The notes beneath the pieces were generated by a model. The model had not been told where the DNA came from and ran no database searches. It saw only the letters and a list, made by a program, of their open reading frames with translations. The position numbers and the translations under genes were made by a program. Of a DNA stretch of 20,693 bases, positions 6,919-14,532 are shown piece after piece. Numbering within the stretch: the first letter of the stretch is position 1; each line of letters begins with the position of its first letter. The DNA is from LC029 sp036676475 (GTDB lineage Bacteria; Bacillota; Bacilli; Aneurinibacillales; RAOX-1): positions 1 through 20,693 of the forward strand of contig JAKFCU010000040.1 of the NCBI GenBank assembly GCA_036676475.1. Direction: 5' to 3'.

Positions 6919-7936
6919 CAGAAGAACAGATCAAGAACTTGCCCTTTTTAGTCAAAAGTTAGGTCAATTATTAGATGCCGGTTTTCCCCTTCTTAAGGCA
7001 CTCACCCTTGTTCAACGTTCCAGCTCAACGAGCCTGGTTAAAGACATCGGTAGGTTAGTTCACCATTTAGAAGAGGGGCAATCTTTTTCAAATGGTATCA
7101 AATCCATTCAATTTCCCCCTTTCTATTGTTTTCTGATGGTAGCTGCTGAACATCACGGTCAATATGCGGCGGCATTAAAACGTGTACAGGGGTATTATCA
7201 GAAACGCTATGAGCGTAGTAAACAACAGCAAAAAGTATTGGCATATCCCTGTTTTATTTTTTTTACCTCGCTATTGGCTTTTTTTCTGATCCTCTATGGG
7301 TTAGTTCCCCAATTCACATCACTTTATGAGTCCTTTTCCCTTGATTTGCCCTGGAGTACCCGTATGATGTTTGCTTTTTCCGAATCTGTATCCACGTACC
7401 AAGCTTGGTTGTATTCCTTGATATTAGGGTTTGTAATGCTAGGTTTTGCATTATTTCAGAAGAAACGTATATGGGTTGAGAGATTTTTGCTTAAAGCCCC
7501 GTTAAGCTCCTTTTATTGCAAGCTGCAACTGACTTCAGCTGTAGCCTTGCAAATGGGATATTTGTTGGAGGGGGGAGTGGGTATCTTAACCATTTGTGGC
7601 TTGTTTTCCAAAGAGGGTCATTGGCTTCTTGTTCGCCAGTCCTTTGAACAAACCCAAAAAGCTTTATTAGAGGGGAAGAAACTAAGTGAGGCCCTTTCTT
7701 TGTGCCCCTATTATTTACCAATCCTGTCAGAGTTAATAATGATTGCGGAAGAAGCAGGAACTTTAGACAACTGTCTCTTGCAATTGGGGGACCAGTTGGA
7801 AGAGGAATTGGATCGTAGGATGGAGCGTTTCGCAACCTGCATGGAAACATTCGCGATCTTAGGGGCAGGAATTTTCGTTACCTTGATGATGCTGTCCTTA
7901 TTTGTACCCATGTTTGATTTTATCCAAAAATTTTAG
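6908..7936 (+). CDS. comGB: ComGB, competence pseudopilus membrane platform protein
   Basis: This 342-residue protein has the GspF/PilC fold: two related helical domains (about 5-125 and 200-330) and three membrane segments, around 110-135 (CFIFFTSLLAFFLILYGLV), 165-185 (LYSLILGFVMLGFALF) and 315-340 at the C-terminus. The repeated motif LGQLLDAGFPLLKAL / MGYLLEGGVGILTI is characteristic. It is thought to anchor the ATPase and pilin assembly in the membrane. The ATG overlaps the end of comGA, indicating translational coupling, and comGC follows after 11 bp. Confidence 0.93.
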   Translation: MWNNRRTDQELALFSQKLGQLLDAGFPLLKALTLVQRSSSTSLVKDIGRLVHHLEEGQSFSNGIKSIQFPPFYCFLMVAAEHHGQYAAALKRVQGYYQKRYERSKQQQKVLAYPCFIFFTSLLAFFLILYGLVPQFTSLYESFSLDLPWSTRMMFAFSESVSTYQAWLYSLILGFVMLGFALFQKKRIWVERFLLKAPLSSFYCKLQLTSAVALQMGYLLEGGVGILTICGLFSKEGHWLLVRQSFEQTQKALLEGKKLSEALSLCPYYLPILSELIMIAEEAGTLDNCLLQLGDQLEEELDRRMERFATCMETFAILGAGIFVTLMMLSLFVPMFDFIQKF

Positions 7937-7947
7937 GGGGTTTTTAA

Positions 7948-8337
7948 ATGAAATGGCTAAATGAGGAGAAGGGCTTTACCTTTTTAGAGATGACCATCGT
8001 GATTGCGATTATAGGCTTTCTGATGATGATTGGGCTGCCGAATTATAAAAGTGCGGCGGAGAAAGCACAGGGAAAAAGCTGTGAAGCAAACAAAAAGCTC
8101 ATTGAATCACAAATGGACAGTTATTATATAGATTTGAATAAGTATCCCGTAGCTGATACGACAACAACAACAGATGTAAACGAAACCATAAAGGAATTAG
8201 TAAATGAAAAATATTTAAAAACTGAACCCAAATGTCCCTCCAATGGCACCTATCAGATTCCAATTCCAACCGGATCGGGCTCAGTCGTAGTCGATTGCAC
8301 AAAGCATCCTAATATAACTACTCCTGCCACCAAATGA
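7948..8337 (+). CDS. comGC: ComGC, major competence pseudopilin
   Basis: The 129-residue prepilin begins with a short basic leader, cleaved by ComC peptidase after Gly9 (EKG^FTFLEM), with the conserved Glu at +5 (Glu14) and a hydrophobic helix to about residue 30. It forms the main shaft of the pseudopilus needed for transforming-DNA uptake. Cysteines at 45, 96 and 117 could support intramolecular or inter-subunit disulfides, as in B. subtilis. It is longer than the roughly 100-residue B. subtilis protein because of a Thr/Pro/Gly-rich C-terminal extension. SD AGGGGG lies upstream of the ATG. Its last four bases overlap comGD (ATGA). Confidence 0.93.
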   Translation: MKWLNEEKGFTFLEMTIVIAIIGFLMMIGLPNYKSAAEKAQGKSCEANKKLIESQMDSYYIDLNKYPVADTTTTTDVNETIKELVNEKYLKTEPKCPSNGTYQIPIPTGSGSVVVDCTKHPNITTPATK

Positions 8338-8828
8338 ACAAACCAAATGGGTATACCTTCCTTGAACTGTGCGTCGTTGTTTCTATTCTCGCCGTCTTTT
8401 TACTTATTGCTACTCCAGCTATCCCCTTTGCATTGGATCGGCAAAAGACTCGTATCTTTCTGGATCAGTTATCCAACGATTTGTATTGGGCGGAAAGTCA
8501 AGCCAGATCCAGACAAGCGTTGGTTTATTTAGATATTTTCCCAAACTTAAACTTTTATTTAATAAGGATAGATGGGAAACCAGCCAAACGCATAACTCTC
8601 CCCGAAGGATATCAAATAAAAAGCAATTTTCCTTTTGAGCGTATCACGTTTTATGGCGACGGACAGATTGCCAAAGCAGGTACGATCGATATTACCGATC
8701 GACGGGGAGGCGTTCATCTTGTAGTCCTCCAACTTTCCAGTGGGCGGTTTTATATTAAGAAAGCTACTAGTGCAGCTTATATGCGTATAATACTTTCCGA
8801 TAAGTACAAACAGGGGGATCAGAAATGA
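8334..8828 (+). CDS. comGD: ComGD, minor competence pseudopilin with repeat-encoded C-terminus
   Basis: The 164-residue minor pilin has a processing site at Gly6 (PNG^YTFLELCV), Glu at +5, and a hydrophobic helix to about residue 30. It should sit at or near the pseudopilus tip with the other minor pilins. It overlaps comGC and comGE by 4 bp each. Oddity: codons for the last roughly 20 residues are a copy of the dispersed 50-bp repeat (8756-8805), read through in frame as KKATSAAYMRIILSDKY. One extra base relative to other copies removes the in-frame TAA that the consensus would give. The ancestral protein probably ended near the SSGRFYIK strand. Confidence 0.9.
   Translation: MNKPNGYTFLELCVVVSILAVFLLIATPAIPFALDRQKTRIFLDQLSNDLYWAESQARSRQALVYLDIFPNLNFYLIRIDGKPAKRITLPEGYQIKSNFPFERITFYGDGQIAKAGTIDITDRRGGVHLVVLQLSSGRFYIKKATSAAYMRIILSDKYKQGDQK
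8756..8805 (+). repeat. 50-bp repeat family, locus 2 (one unit, inside comGD)
   Basis: A full 50-bp unit (TAAGAAAGCTAC start, GCGTATAATAC centre, CGATAAGT end) lies wholly within the comGD reading frame, 20 bases before the comGE start. It differs from other units by a 1-bp insertion (AGCTTATATGCG against AGCCATATGCG). Confidence 0.85.
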
Positions 8829-9172
8829 ATGAACGTGGGTTTACTCTTATTGAGCTTGCCGTTTCTCTCATGATCCTTTCCGGTATCCTTTTTTCTACTC
8901 TAACTATGTATCAGCAATTAAATATCCAATCAGGTCAAGTACTGGAAGATTGGAAGGCGTTTTGGAGGGTCAAAAGTGTAGTAAGGCAGTGGCAACAAAA
9001 TGACATGGGAGCATTGGAGGAAGGGGAATTCTTTAAAATCGAATGGAGTGAAAAATATATTTCAACTACTATGATGGAGGGAGAGTTTAGAATTCGTTGG
9101 AACTCAAGAACAATGAGCAAGGAAAGGGTCCTCTATGCCTACAAGAGGGTAGAGCCATCACGGAGCTATTAA
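8825..9172 (+). CDS. comGE: ComGE, minor competence pseudopilin
   Basis: The 115-residue protein is a type IV-like prepilin: leader MNERG, cleavage before Phe6 (RG^FTLIELAV), Glu at +5 (Glu10), and a hydrophobic helix to about 27. The rest is short and unrecognisable in sequence, as usual for ComGE. Its SD is AGGGGGATC, immediately downstream of the repeat unit in comGD. Its end overlaps the predicted comGF start by 76 bp. Confidence 0.85.
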   Translation: MNERGFTLIELAVSLMILSGILFSTLTMYQQLNIQSGQVLEDWKAFWRVKSVVRQWQQNDMGALEEGEFFKIEWSEKYISTTMMEGEFRIRWNSRTMSKERVLYAYKRVEPSRSY

Positions 9173-9582
9173 TCAGTTTGAGCTTAATTTTACTCCTCCT
9201 GATCATATTGCTTCATTCTCAGACGCTAATGAAGCAGAGGATAGAGAAATCGAAAATTGAGCACCAACTACATGCAGAAGCTGCGGCCTTTTTTCACTAT
9301 TTAGAAAGCGAAATGGATGATACGAATCAAATCTCCATTTCATCAGGGCGTATCTTTTTCTATAGTCAGGGCCAACGGTATGATTATAAAAAAAATGGGG
9401 AGATCATTGTTCGTGAAAAGAATAGTTCCGGATATGTTGCGGTCTGTCTGTATGTAAAATCATTTCAGGCCTCTCTTGTTCATGAGGGAATAGCAATTCA
9501 GCTCGTATTGGAGAAAAATAAGGTGAAGCAACAAATTGAAACGGTGATTCATTATTATTTATCGGGGCCATTAGGCGGATAG
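9097..9582 (+). CDS. comGF: ComGF, minor competence pseudopilin
   Basis: The 161-residue reading has the prepilin pattern EG^RAITELLISLSLI, with processing after Gly18, Glu at +5 (Glu23) and a hydrophobic helix. Later conserved-looking segments SGRIFFYSQGQRYDY and IQLVLE fit ComGF. The start is uncertain: the only usable in-frame start after the upstream stop (9088) is TTG at 9097, well inside comGE and with no good SD at normal spacing. Translation is probably coupled to comGE. An Arg at mature position 1, instead of Phe, is unusual. Confidence 0.82.
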   Translation: MELKNNEQGKGPLCLQEGRAITELLISLSLILLLLIILLHSQTLMKQRIEKSKIEHQLHAEAAAFFHYLESEMDDTNQISISSGRIFFYSQGQRYDYKKNGEIIVREKNSSGYVAVCLYVKSFQASLVHEGIAIQLVLEKNKVKQQIETVIHYYLSGPLGG

Positions 9583-9592
9583 GGATGAAATC

Positions 9593-9970
9593 ATGCTTCA
9601 TAATGAAAAAGGGTTTTTTTATCTGCCGATTCTGCTTTTTTCATCACTGCTATTTTTTTATTTAACGGAAAATATTCCCCTCTTTTTATCGTTTCATCAA
9701 ATGACAGCAGATGAATGGGGAAAATTACAGGCAGAATCGAATGCAGAGGCTGGGATCTGGATCGCCTTAGAGGAATCAAGTAAACATGCTGAGTCTTATT
9801 TGGGAGATCGCTATCCCCTTTCGAAGGGGGAGGTACAAGTAATAATCAGCCATTCCACGTTTCCGGTGCTGCGGATAAGTTCGATTGGTTCGGTTCCTCC
9901 TCATTATAAAAGGGAAATGATCGTAACCTATGATCCCAGCTTAGGCAAGGTCATCTCTTGGCAACGGTGA
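9593..9970 (+). CDS. comGG: ComGG, minor competence pseudopilin
   Basis: The 125-residue protein has a short leader and Gly-Phe site (EKG^FFYLPILLF), followed by a hydrophobic helix rich in Phe and Leu. It lacks the +5 Glu and has Pro there, which is characteristic of ComGG, the pilin that behaves differently in assembly. It is the last gene of comG, 10 bp after comGF. Its SD is weak (TAGGGATG), suggesting coupling. Confidence 0.82.
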   Translation: MLHNEKGFFYLPILLFSSLLFFYLTENIPLFLSFHQMTADEWGKLQAESNAEAGIWIALEESSKHAESYLGDRYPLSKGEVQVIISHSTFPVLRISSIGSVPPHYKREMIVTYDPSLGKVISWQR

Positions 9971-9977
9971 GGCAGGG

Positions 9978-10050
9978 TTGAATGGATGCAATTTGGGCAA
10001 TAATATAACTAGGTCAATTGCTGTTCTATCGATCGTGAGGATAGGAACAG
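9978..10050 (+). promoter_or_regulatory. Sigma-A promoter and 5' leader hairpin of yqzE
   Basis: TTGAAT (9978-9983), a 17-base spacer and TAATAT (10001-10006) make a good sigma-A promoter; transcription should start near 10013. The leader then forms a 10-bp stem with one bulge, CTGTTCTATC (10021-10030) with GATAGGAACAG (10040-10050), ending next to the yqzE SD. Such a stem could stabilise the mRNA or modulate initiation. It gives yqzE expression independent of comG. Confidence 0.6.
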
Positions 10051-10065
10051 AGGGGGAGTCTAATT

Positions 10066-10221
10066 ATGAAGACCAATGATATGGTGAAATATTTAACTCA
10101 AGAATTCGTAAAATATATTGATACACCTAAGACCGAACGGAAGAAGAAACCCAAACAGCATTGGACATCAAAATGGTTTGGCATGATTCCTATGGCCTTG
10201 CGGATGTTTCTCCGTAAATAA
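10066..10221 (+). CDS. yqzE: YqzE family small protein
   Basis: A 51-residue protein starting MKTNDMVKYLTQEFVKYIDT, with a lysine-rich centre and the C-terminal block WFGMIPMALRMFL. Length, N-terminal MKTND..KY and WFGM are hallmarks of YqzE, a short conserved Bacillales protein of unknown function found directly after comG. The C-terminus is amphipathic or weakly membrane-like. A strong SD (AGGGGGAG) lies eight bases before the ATG. It has its own promoter. Confidence 0.9.
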   Translation: MKTNDMVKYLTQEFVKYIDTPKTERKKKPKQHWTSKWFGMIPMALRMFLRK

Positions 10222-10248
10222 GAGAAACTAAACATCGGAGGTGAAAAC

Positions 10249-10491
10249 ATGCCAAGAATAGCGATTGAGCAATCTCTTCGACATGTTGAAAAATTTCTGC
10301 GAAACAATGGAATGGATGTAGTGGGGATTAGTACGAATGCCGCTAGTGATGCCGATGTCTTTGTTATTTCCGGTATGGATCAAGATGTACTTGGAATGGC
10401 AGAAGCGGCAACGGGAGTACCGGTCATTACGGCAGATGGAAAATCACCACAAGAAATTCTAAGGCAAATTAACCATAGCGTCCCACAGTAA
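10249..10491 (+). CDS. YkuS family protein (UPF0180)
   Basis: The 80-residue protein has a conserved opening (IAIEQSLRHVEKFLRNNGMDV), a central VISGMDQDVLGMA and the motif VPVITADGKSPQEI, all typical of the UPF0180/YkuS family, whose biochemical function is unknown. It is small, acidic and probably cytosolic. SD GGAGGTG lies five bases before the ATG. It follows yqzE by 27 bp, probably on the same transcript, and ends at a strong bidirectional terminator. Confidence 0.85.
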   Translation: MPRIAIEQSLRHVEKFLRNNGMDVVGISTNAASDADVFVISGMDQDVLGMAEAATGVPVITADGKSPQEILRQINHSVPQ

Positions 10492-10495
10492 ACAA

Positions 10496-10535
10496 AAAAG
10501 TCTTGCCTTCTCAACCATGGAGGGGCAAGACTTTT
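10496..10535. terminator. Bidirectional terminator between convergent genes
   Basis: A perfect 12-bp inverted repeat AAAAGTCTTGCC (10496-10507) / GGCAAGACTTTT (10524-10535), with flanking A and T runs, serves the YkuS-type gene (plus) and the exported-protein gene (minus). Confidence 0.9.
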
Positions 10536-10545
10536 CTTCTGTTTG

Positions 10546-11307
10546 TTAAAAGTGAAACGAACCTAGGTCGATCGCATGATCATAAGGAATGAAGCGGCTC
10601 CCGTTATCCTCTAGTTCTACAAATAGCTCTCCTCCCCAATAGTGATATCCTATGACTGAAAAAGGGGCTAGAACTGTTCTTTTGAATAGTCTGGCGATGT
10701 AGGAGATTTCATGTGTAGACAGTTGATCCATTAAGCTCTGTTTGGACCCAATGGATTCTGCTGGTTTGATCCAAGGCTCTTCTATTCCTTGTTCTTTATG
10801 GATGACCTGAAAGAGCTTATCTTTTTCTGATACGTATGAAGTTACCTTGTATAATGGTACTTGCGCATCACTAGGATATTTTTCGCCTGATTTCGCATCG
10901 AAAATACCTTCCGGGGAATTCCAGACCGATTCTAATCCTGCATACTGGGCGGTACGGTTCTTAGGATCGGAATGAAAAAGATGAATCGCTGATTCATCAA
11001 ATAAAGGGTATTCTCCTAAACCGTATTCCAAAAGAACCAATGCATGTTCTTCTTGTCCCACAATCATATAGCCCGCGTTCTGCTGATCTATCATAAAGTT
11101 AACCATCCATTGACGGCTGTTTGGTCCTAGTGCTTCATAGTGAATGGTAGCTTGAGTAAACGGAATAAATCGTTTATCCTGAATACTCAATTCCTTGGCC
11201 CATGTATGAATTTGTTTTTCGAATGAAGCTTGCCATGTCTCGGCTTGTCCACTCCAAGGAATCACGAGTATGGAAAAGATTAGTAGGGACCATATCCATG
11301 TTCTCAT
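10546..11307 (-). CDS. Exported protein of unknown function
   Basis: The 253-residue protein begins with a classical signal peptide: MRTW, hydrophobic IWSLLIFSILVIPWSG, and a likely signal peptidase I site after SGQA. The mature part is hydrophilic with many aromatic residues and no recognised catalytic motif; the segments GYMIVGQEEHALVLLEYGLGE and YHYWGGELFVELED suggest a beta-rich fold. No cysteines are seen, consistent with secretion or the cell-wall space. SD AGGAGG lies 5-6 bases before the ATG. It lies downstream of yqhG, separated by about 140 bp, so it may have its own promoter. I do not recognise a family. Confidence 0.8.
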   Translation of the reverse strand: MRTWIWSLLIFSILVIPWSGQAETWQASFEKQIHTWAKELSIQDKRFIPFTQATIHYEALGPNSRQWMVNFMIDQQNAGYMIVGQEEHALVLLEYGLGEYPLFDESAIHLFHSDPKNRTAQYAGLESVWNSPEGIFDAKSGEKYPSDAQVPLYKVTSYVSEKDKLFQVIHKEQGIEEPWIKPAESIGSKQSLMDQLSTHEISYIARLFKRTVLAPFSVIGYHYWGGELFVELEDNGSRFIPYDHAIDLGSFHF

Positions 11308-11448
11308 ATAAACCTCCTGTCCTATATACTGGATGAAAGGAATCGTATGGGTTCATCATACAGGGAAAGGGGAATATTTTTTGTTAGTCCTTGTCGGTAT
11401 CGAAAGGCTATTTTCTTCAAAAAAACGATAAAATTTTACATTATTTTC

Positions 11449-12312
11449 CTAGTTCGATAAAGGATTTCTTAAATAGAAAAGACCAGCATTGATAATCGAA
11501 ACTTGAATACGGGGTTTAAATTGCCAGCTCAACTCTTGTAAGCGGGTTTGTTTTTCGGCCTGCCATTTATTTTTTCGTTCATTCCATTCTTCTTCATCAC
11601 TTTCCGTCGAGCCTTGACGAATGATTTCTTCTTGATAGAAGCATTCGACAAGCTCTCTTTCTTCCTCCCATCGTTTATTAGCCTGCTCTGCCCAAAGGGT
11701 ATCCTCTTGGTCTACCCTGGATTGAATATATTGTTCTAATCGAGATGTTGCCGATTCTACCCCAAAGATGGGGTGCAGGGTAAAAGAATAGTCCGGTAAC
11801 TTAGGGGTTAAGGGTAAATCCTTGACATGCTGATAGAATTCTCCCATAATCTCCCCAGATACTAAGTTCATCCCTAAGGGGAACAAGATATCTTTTTTCT
11901 GATCACAAATCAATTCAATTTTGTAGTTTACTCCCAACCAAGGAACCAAAGATTCCGATTGGGGAAGGGGAGGCGATGTATTGGTGGAAATCGATTCGTA
12001 CAATCGGACGAATTTTCCATGTTTCTTGGCTGAATCAAAAATTTGATGGAGGCGACGTGAACCAAAAGGGAGCTCTTCCCCTCGGGTTCCTTCCGGCAGC
12101 CCGTCCCGATCAAAAACAAAGGTTAAGGTCAAAGGATTGGGCTGCATTCCGATTTTCTCTACATATGTCCAATAAAAGGGACGATTTCCAAGATCTTTAT
12201 CTACATCGATAGGAAGCTGCACAGAAAAATAAGCCGGATTATTTTCCGGGAAAGGGCTTTGGAAAGCTCGGAAATAGTTCTCCACATAGGAACGTATTTC
12301 AATTTGATTCAT
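11449..12312 (-). CDS. yqhG: YqhG family protein
   Basis: The 287-residue protein matches YqhG by the N-terminal block DVDKDLGNRPFYWTYVEKI followed by PNPLTLTFVFD, and by its constant partnership with the SNF2-type ATPase YqhH. The C-terminal third (about 195-260) is very rich in Glu, Gln, Lys and Arg and probably forms a long helix or coiled coil. Molecular function is unknown; co-transcription suggests it works with, or is a cofactor of, the YqhH motor. It overlaps yqhH by 4 bp (ATGA). Confidence 0.85.
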   Translation of the reverse strand: MNQIEIRSYVENYFRAFQSPFPENNPAYFSVQLPIDVDKDLGNRPFYWTYVEKIGMQPNPLTLTFVFDRDGLPEGTRGEELPFGSRRLHQIFDSAKKHGKFVRLYESISTNTSPPLPQSESLVPWLGVNYKIELICDQKKDILFPLGMNLVSGEIMGEFYQHVKDLPLTPKLPDYSFTLHPIFGVESATSRLEQYIQSRVDQEDTLWAEQANKRWEEERELVECFYQEEIIRQGSTESDEEEWNERKNKWQAEKQTRLQELSWQFKPRIQVSIINAGLFYLRNPLSN

Positions 12313-14000
12313 GTTTGCATCATTCCTTCAGTTTCGATAGGTTGACTTTGGTTCATCCTCATCACTTCGCCGATATTGTGGATCTTGATTTCCATTTCCT
12401 TCGTACTGTCTGATTCTAAGAAAATATCGATGAGGTTGTTTTCGATCGATTTGTTCAGTTTCAATTGCTCTATAATGCTATCCAACTCCCCAATCACCAT
12501 TTCGAAAAGATTGATTTTTTCATAGAGAAGATTGAGAATGTGTTCCTCAATGGTATTGGCAGTGGACAAATTATAAATATAGACATCTCGTTCTTGCCCT
12601 AGGCGATGAATTCTGCCAATTCGCTGCTCGACACGCATGGGATTCCAAGGAAGATCAAAGTTGACGATTCGGTTGCAGAATTGAAGATTGATCCCTTCGC
12701 CGCCTGCTTCGGTTGCAATTAAGACTTGGGTTCGATTTTGGAAAAGCTCTGTCATCCAATCCTTCTTATTTCGCTTAAATCCACCGCGAAAGAGAACAGA
12801 GGAAATGCCATGCTCGGCCAGAAAATGGTGCAGGTATTCTTGGGTTTTTCGATACTCGGTAAAAATAATGACCTTGTCCTGACATTCTTGGATTAATTCC
12901 AACGTTTTTTCTGCCTTGGAGTTTTTTTGGATTTGACGAACTAATTCTGCCAGTTCTAAAATTCGCTGACGGGCTGGGGAATCCTCAGGCAGCTTGTTGT
13001 GCATATGGACTAGGGTATCGAAAGCGGCAAAACGACTGCTGCATACCTCTCGCTGCAAGGTGATAAGGGCCAGTGGGTTTTTAAAGACGGAACCTTGGTA
13101 TTGTTCCTTGACGAATGATGTAACCCCTTCATAAAGCTTCCATTCCTCATCCGAAAGCTGAACAGATACCGTTTCCACAATCCGTTTAGTAAAGGAGAGT
13201 CCGCCATCACTTCTTTTATTCCGAATCATCACATCTTTGAGCTCTTCTTGGAGTACATCAGAATTTCTCGCTTGTCTTTTTCCTTCGACATAGTTCTTTT
13301 GGAAGTCTGATGACTGTCCTAAGAAACCTGGTTTCAATAAGGTAATCAAGTTATAAAGCTCATCCAGATCGTTTTGGATGGGGGTCGCGGTTAATAAGAG
13401 ACAGTATTTTTTCTTGATCTCCTTAATAAACTGATAGTTCTTGGTGTTTTTGTTTTTTAATTTGTGGGCTTCATCGATGATGAGCATATCGTAATCTTGA
13501 TCCAACACATGCTGGCGATGGGGCTCGCGTTTGGCTGTATCAATCGAAGCAATGACGATATCATATTGCTTCCACATATATTCTTTTTTTTGGGCGACGG
13601 CGGGGATCCCAAACTTTTGATTGAGCTCCCTGGCCCATTGAACAACAAGGGAAGCCGGAACGAGAATCAGCACTTTCTTAGTCAACCCCCGAACCATATA
13701 CTCTTTAATAATCAGTCCCGCCTCTATCGTTTTTCCGAGCCCGACTTCATCAGCCAAAATGGCTCGACCATGCATTTCTTGTATGACTTTTTTAGCTGTC
13801 TCCAGTTGATGGGGAAAGGGTTCTAGCTGAGGAAGGTGCTGAAGGCATTGAAGCTCATCAAAGTTCGTGACGGATGTGACCTCTTCTGCCTGATAAGCAA
13901 GCTGAAACAGCTCCCATTTATTCCAGGGGCCATCCTCATTTATTCGATTTTTCAAGTCAGGGATCCACTCTCTGTCAAACTGTATAGGGATTTGAACCAT
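12309..14000 (-). CDS. yqhH: YqhH, SNF2/RapA-type ATPase
   Basis: The 563-residue protein is a superfamily 2 DNA- or RNA-polymerase-associated translocase of the SNF2/RapA type. Motifs in order: PHQLETAK (63-70), Walker A DEVGLGKT (84-91), motif II DEAH (176-179), motif III TATPIQN (204-210), motif V TEAGGEGINLQ (430-440), motif VI QRIGRIHRLGQ (459-469). It is close in length to the 557-residue B. subtilis protein and lacks extra accessory domains. RapA-like roles in recycling stalled polymerase are inference. SD AGGAAAGGAAG lies upstream. A tandem pair of 50-bp repeats begins 19 bases upstream of the ATG in its leader or promoter. Confidence 0.9.
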   Translation of the reverse strand: MVQIPIQFDREWIPDLKNRINEDGPWNKWELFQLAYQAEEVTSVTNFDELQCLQHLPQLEPFPHQLETAKKVIQEMHGRAILADEVGLGKTIEAGLIIKEYMVRGLTKKVLILVPASLVVQWARELNQKFGIPAVAQKKEYMWKQYDIVIASIDTAKREPHRQHVLDQDYDMLIIDEAHKLKNKNTKNYQFIKEIKKKYCLLLTATPIQNDLDELYNLITLLKPGFLGQSSDFQKNYVEGKRQARNSDVLQEELKDVMIRNKRSDGGLSFTKRIVETVSVQLSDEEWKLYEGVTSFVKEQYQGSVFKNPLALITLQREVCSSRFAAFDTLVHMHNKLPEDSPARQRILELAELVRQIQKNSKAEKTLELIQECQDKVIIFTEYRKTQEYLHHFLAEHGISSVLFRGGFKRNKKDWMTELFQNRTQVLIATEAGGEGINLQFCNRIVNFDLPWNPMRVEQRIGRIHRLGQERDVYIYNLSTANTIEEHILNLLYEKINLFEMVIGELDSIIEQLKLNKSIENNLIDIFLESDSTKEMEIKIHNIGEVMRMNQSQPIETEGMMQT

Positions 14001-14019
14001 GAAGATACTTCCTTTCCTT

Positions 14020-14130
14020 TAAGAAAGCTACTGGCGTGGCCATGCGTATAATACTTTCCGATAAGATAAGTATAAGAAAGCTACTGGCGTAGCCATATGC
14101 GTATATTACTTTCAGATAGTGTAAGAAAAG
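14020..14130 (+). repeat. 50-bp repeat family, locus 3 (two tandem units plus a fragment)
   Basis: Two tandem units (about 14020-14072 and 14073-14122), then the start of a third (TAAGAAAAGCT). The family consensus begins TAAGAAAGCTAC, can form a hairpin GCTAC-N4-GTAGC, contains a central GCGTATAATAC, and ends with a second small hairpin ACTT-TCCGAT-AAGT. One copy here has GTGGC in place of GTAGC, keeping the stem by a G-U pair. Seen from yqhH (minus strand) the units end GTAGCTTTCTTA just before its SD. Confidence 0.85.
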
Positions 14131-14158
14131 CTGAAGTTATATTCCCTTTTTGGTAAAT

Positions 14159-14188
14159 TTGTGATAGGATGAAAATGAGTTTTAATAT
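14159..14188 (+). promoter_or_regulatory. Possible sigma-A promoter of the gcv operon
   Basis: TTGTGA (14159-14164), an 18-base spacer, then TAATAT (14183-14188). It lies about 55 bases before the glycine aptamers. The match is fair but not decisive. Confidence 0.4.
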
Positions 14189-14242
14189 AGCTTGGAACAA
14201 AACTAACTATTTCATACCCGAAATTGAATATGCGAATGAAGA

Positions 14243-14447
14243 TAGAGGGAGAGACTGTGAATAGCAGCGCCGAAGGAGCAAGCCTTAACCGGGTGAATCT
14301 CTCAGGCAAAAGTACTTCTATCGGACGCAGCTCTGGAGAGCGCCAAGGTGACTTGTTTAGGAACCAGCGTTGGCCACCCAAGGGGAAAAACTCTCAGGTA
14401 TCGAGGACAGAGTAGGCATAGAATATGGCCTACGTCTGTCCTTTTTT
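14243..14447 (+). promoter_or_regulatory. Tandem glycine riboswitch with terminator platform
   Basis: Two glycine aptamers in series. Aptamer 1 (about 14243-14322) has GAGAGACTG, the core GCGCCGAAGGAGCAA and CTCTCAGGCAAAAG. Aptamer 2 (about 14330-14413) has CTCTGGAGAG, the core CACCCAAGGGGAAAAA and CTCTCAGGTATCGAGG. The P1 3' strand of aptamer 2 (GGACAGA) is also the left arm of the following terminator, so glycine binding should disrupt termination and switch the gcv genes on. The arrangement is classic for gcvT operons in Bacillales. Confidence 0.93.
14405..14447 (+). terminator. Riboswitch-controlled intrinsic terminator
   Basis: GGACAGA+GTAGGC (14405-14417) pairs with GCCTAC+TCTGTCC (14428-14441, one G bulged) and is followed by six T's (14442-14447). 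It overlaps the end of aptamer 2, forming the expression platform. Confidence 0.88.
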
Positions 14448-14532
14448 GCGTTTGGATTTCCGCTCTTATAAGATAAGGTTGAAATGTTGAGTTTATCAAT
14501 GACACATTGGATAACATCTGGAGGTGTACATA

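Noticed and set aside
7491..7850. Antisense ORF of 119 codons within comGB
   Set aside because: It lies wholly inside a conserved gene, has no SD and no recognisable motif.
11390..11448. Intrinsic terminator after yqhG
   Set aside because: A minus-strand T run (TCGTTTTTTT) is present but the preceding AAAATTTT dyad has no GC stem; evidence is insufficient.
14020..14122. TATAAT inside the repeat as a portable promoter
   Set aside because: The hexamer is present in most units (GCGTATAATAC), but no -35-like sequence lies 16-18 bases upstream, and some copies have TATATT or lose the box. Kept only as a sequence feature.
14524..14532. GTG 14524 as gcvT start
   Set aside because: This GTG is part of the SD GGAGGTG; TTG 14533 has ideal spacing and gives the expected N-terminus.
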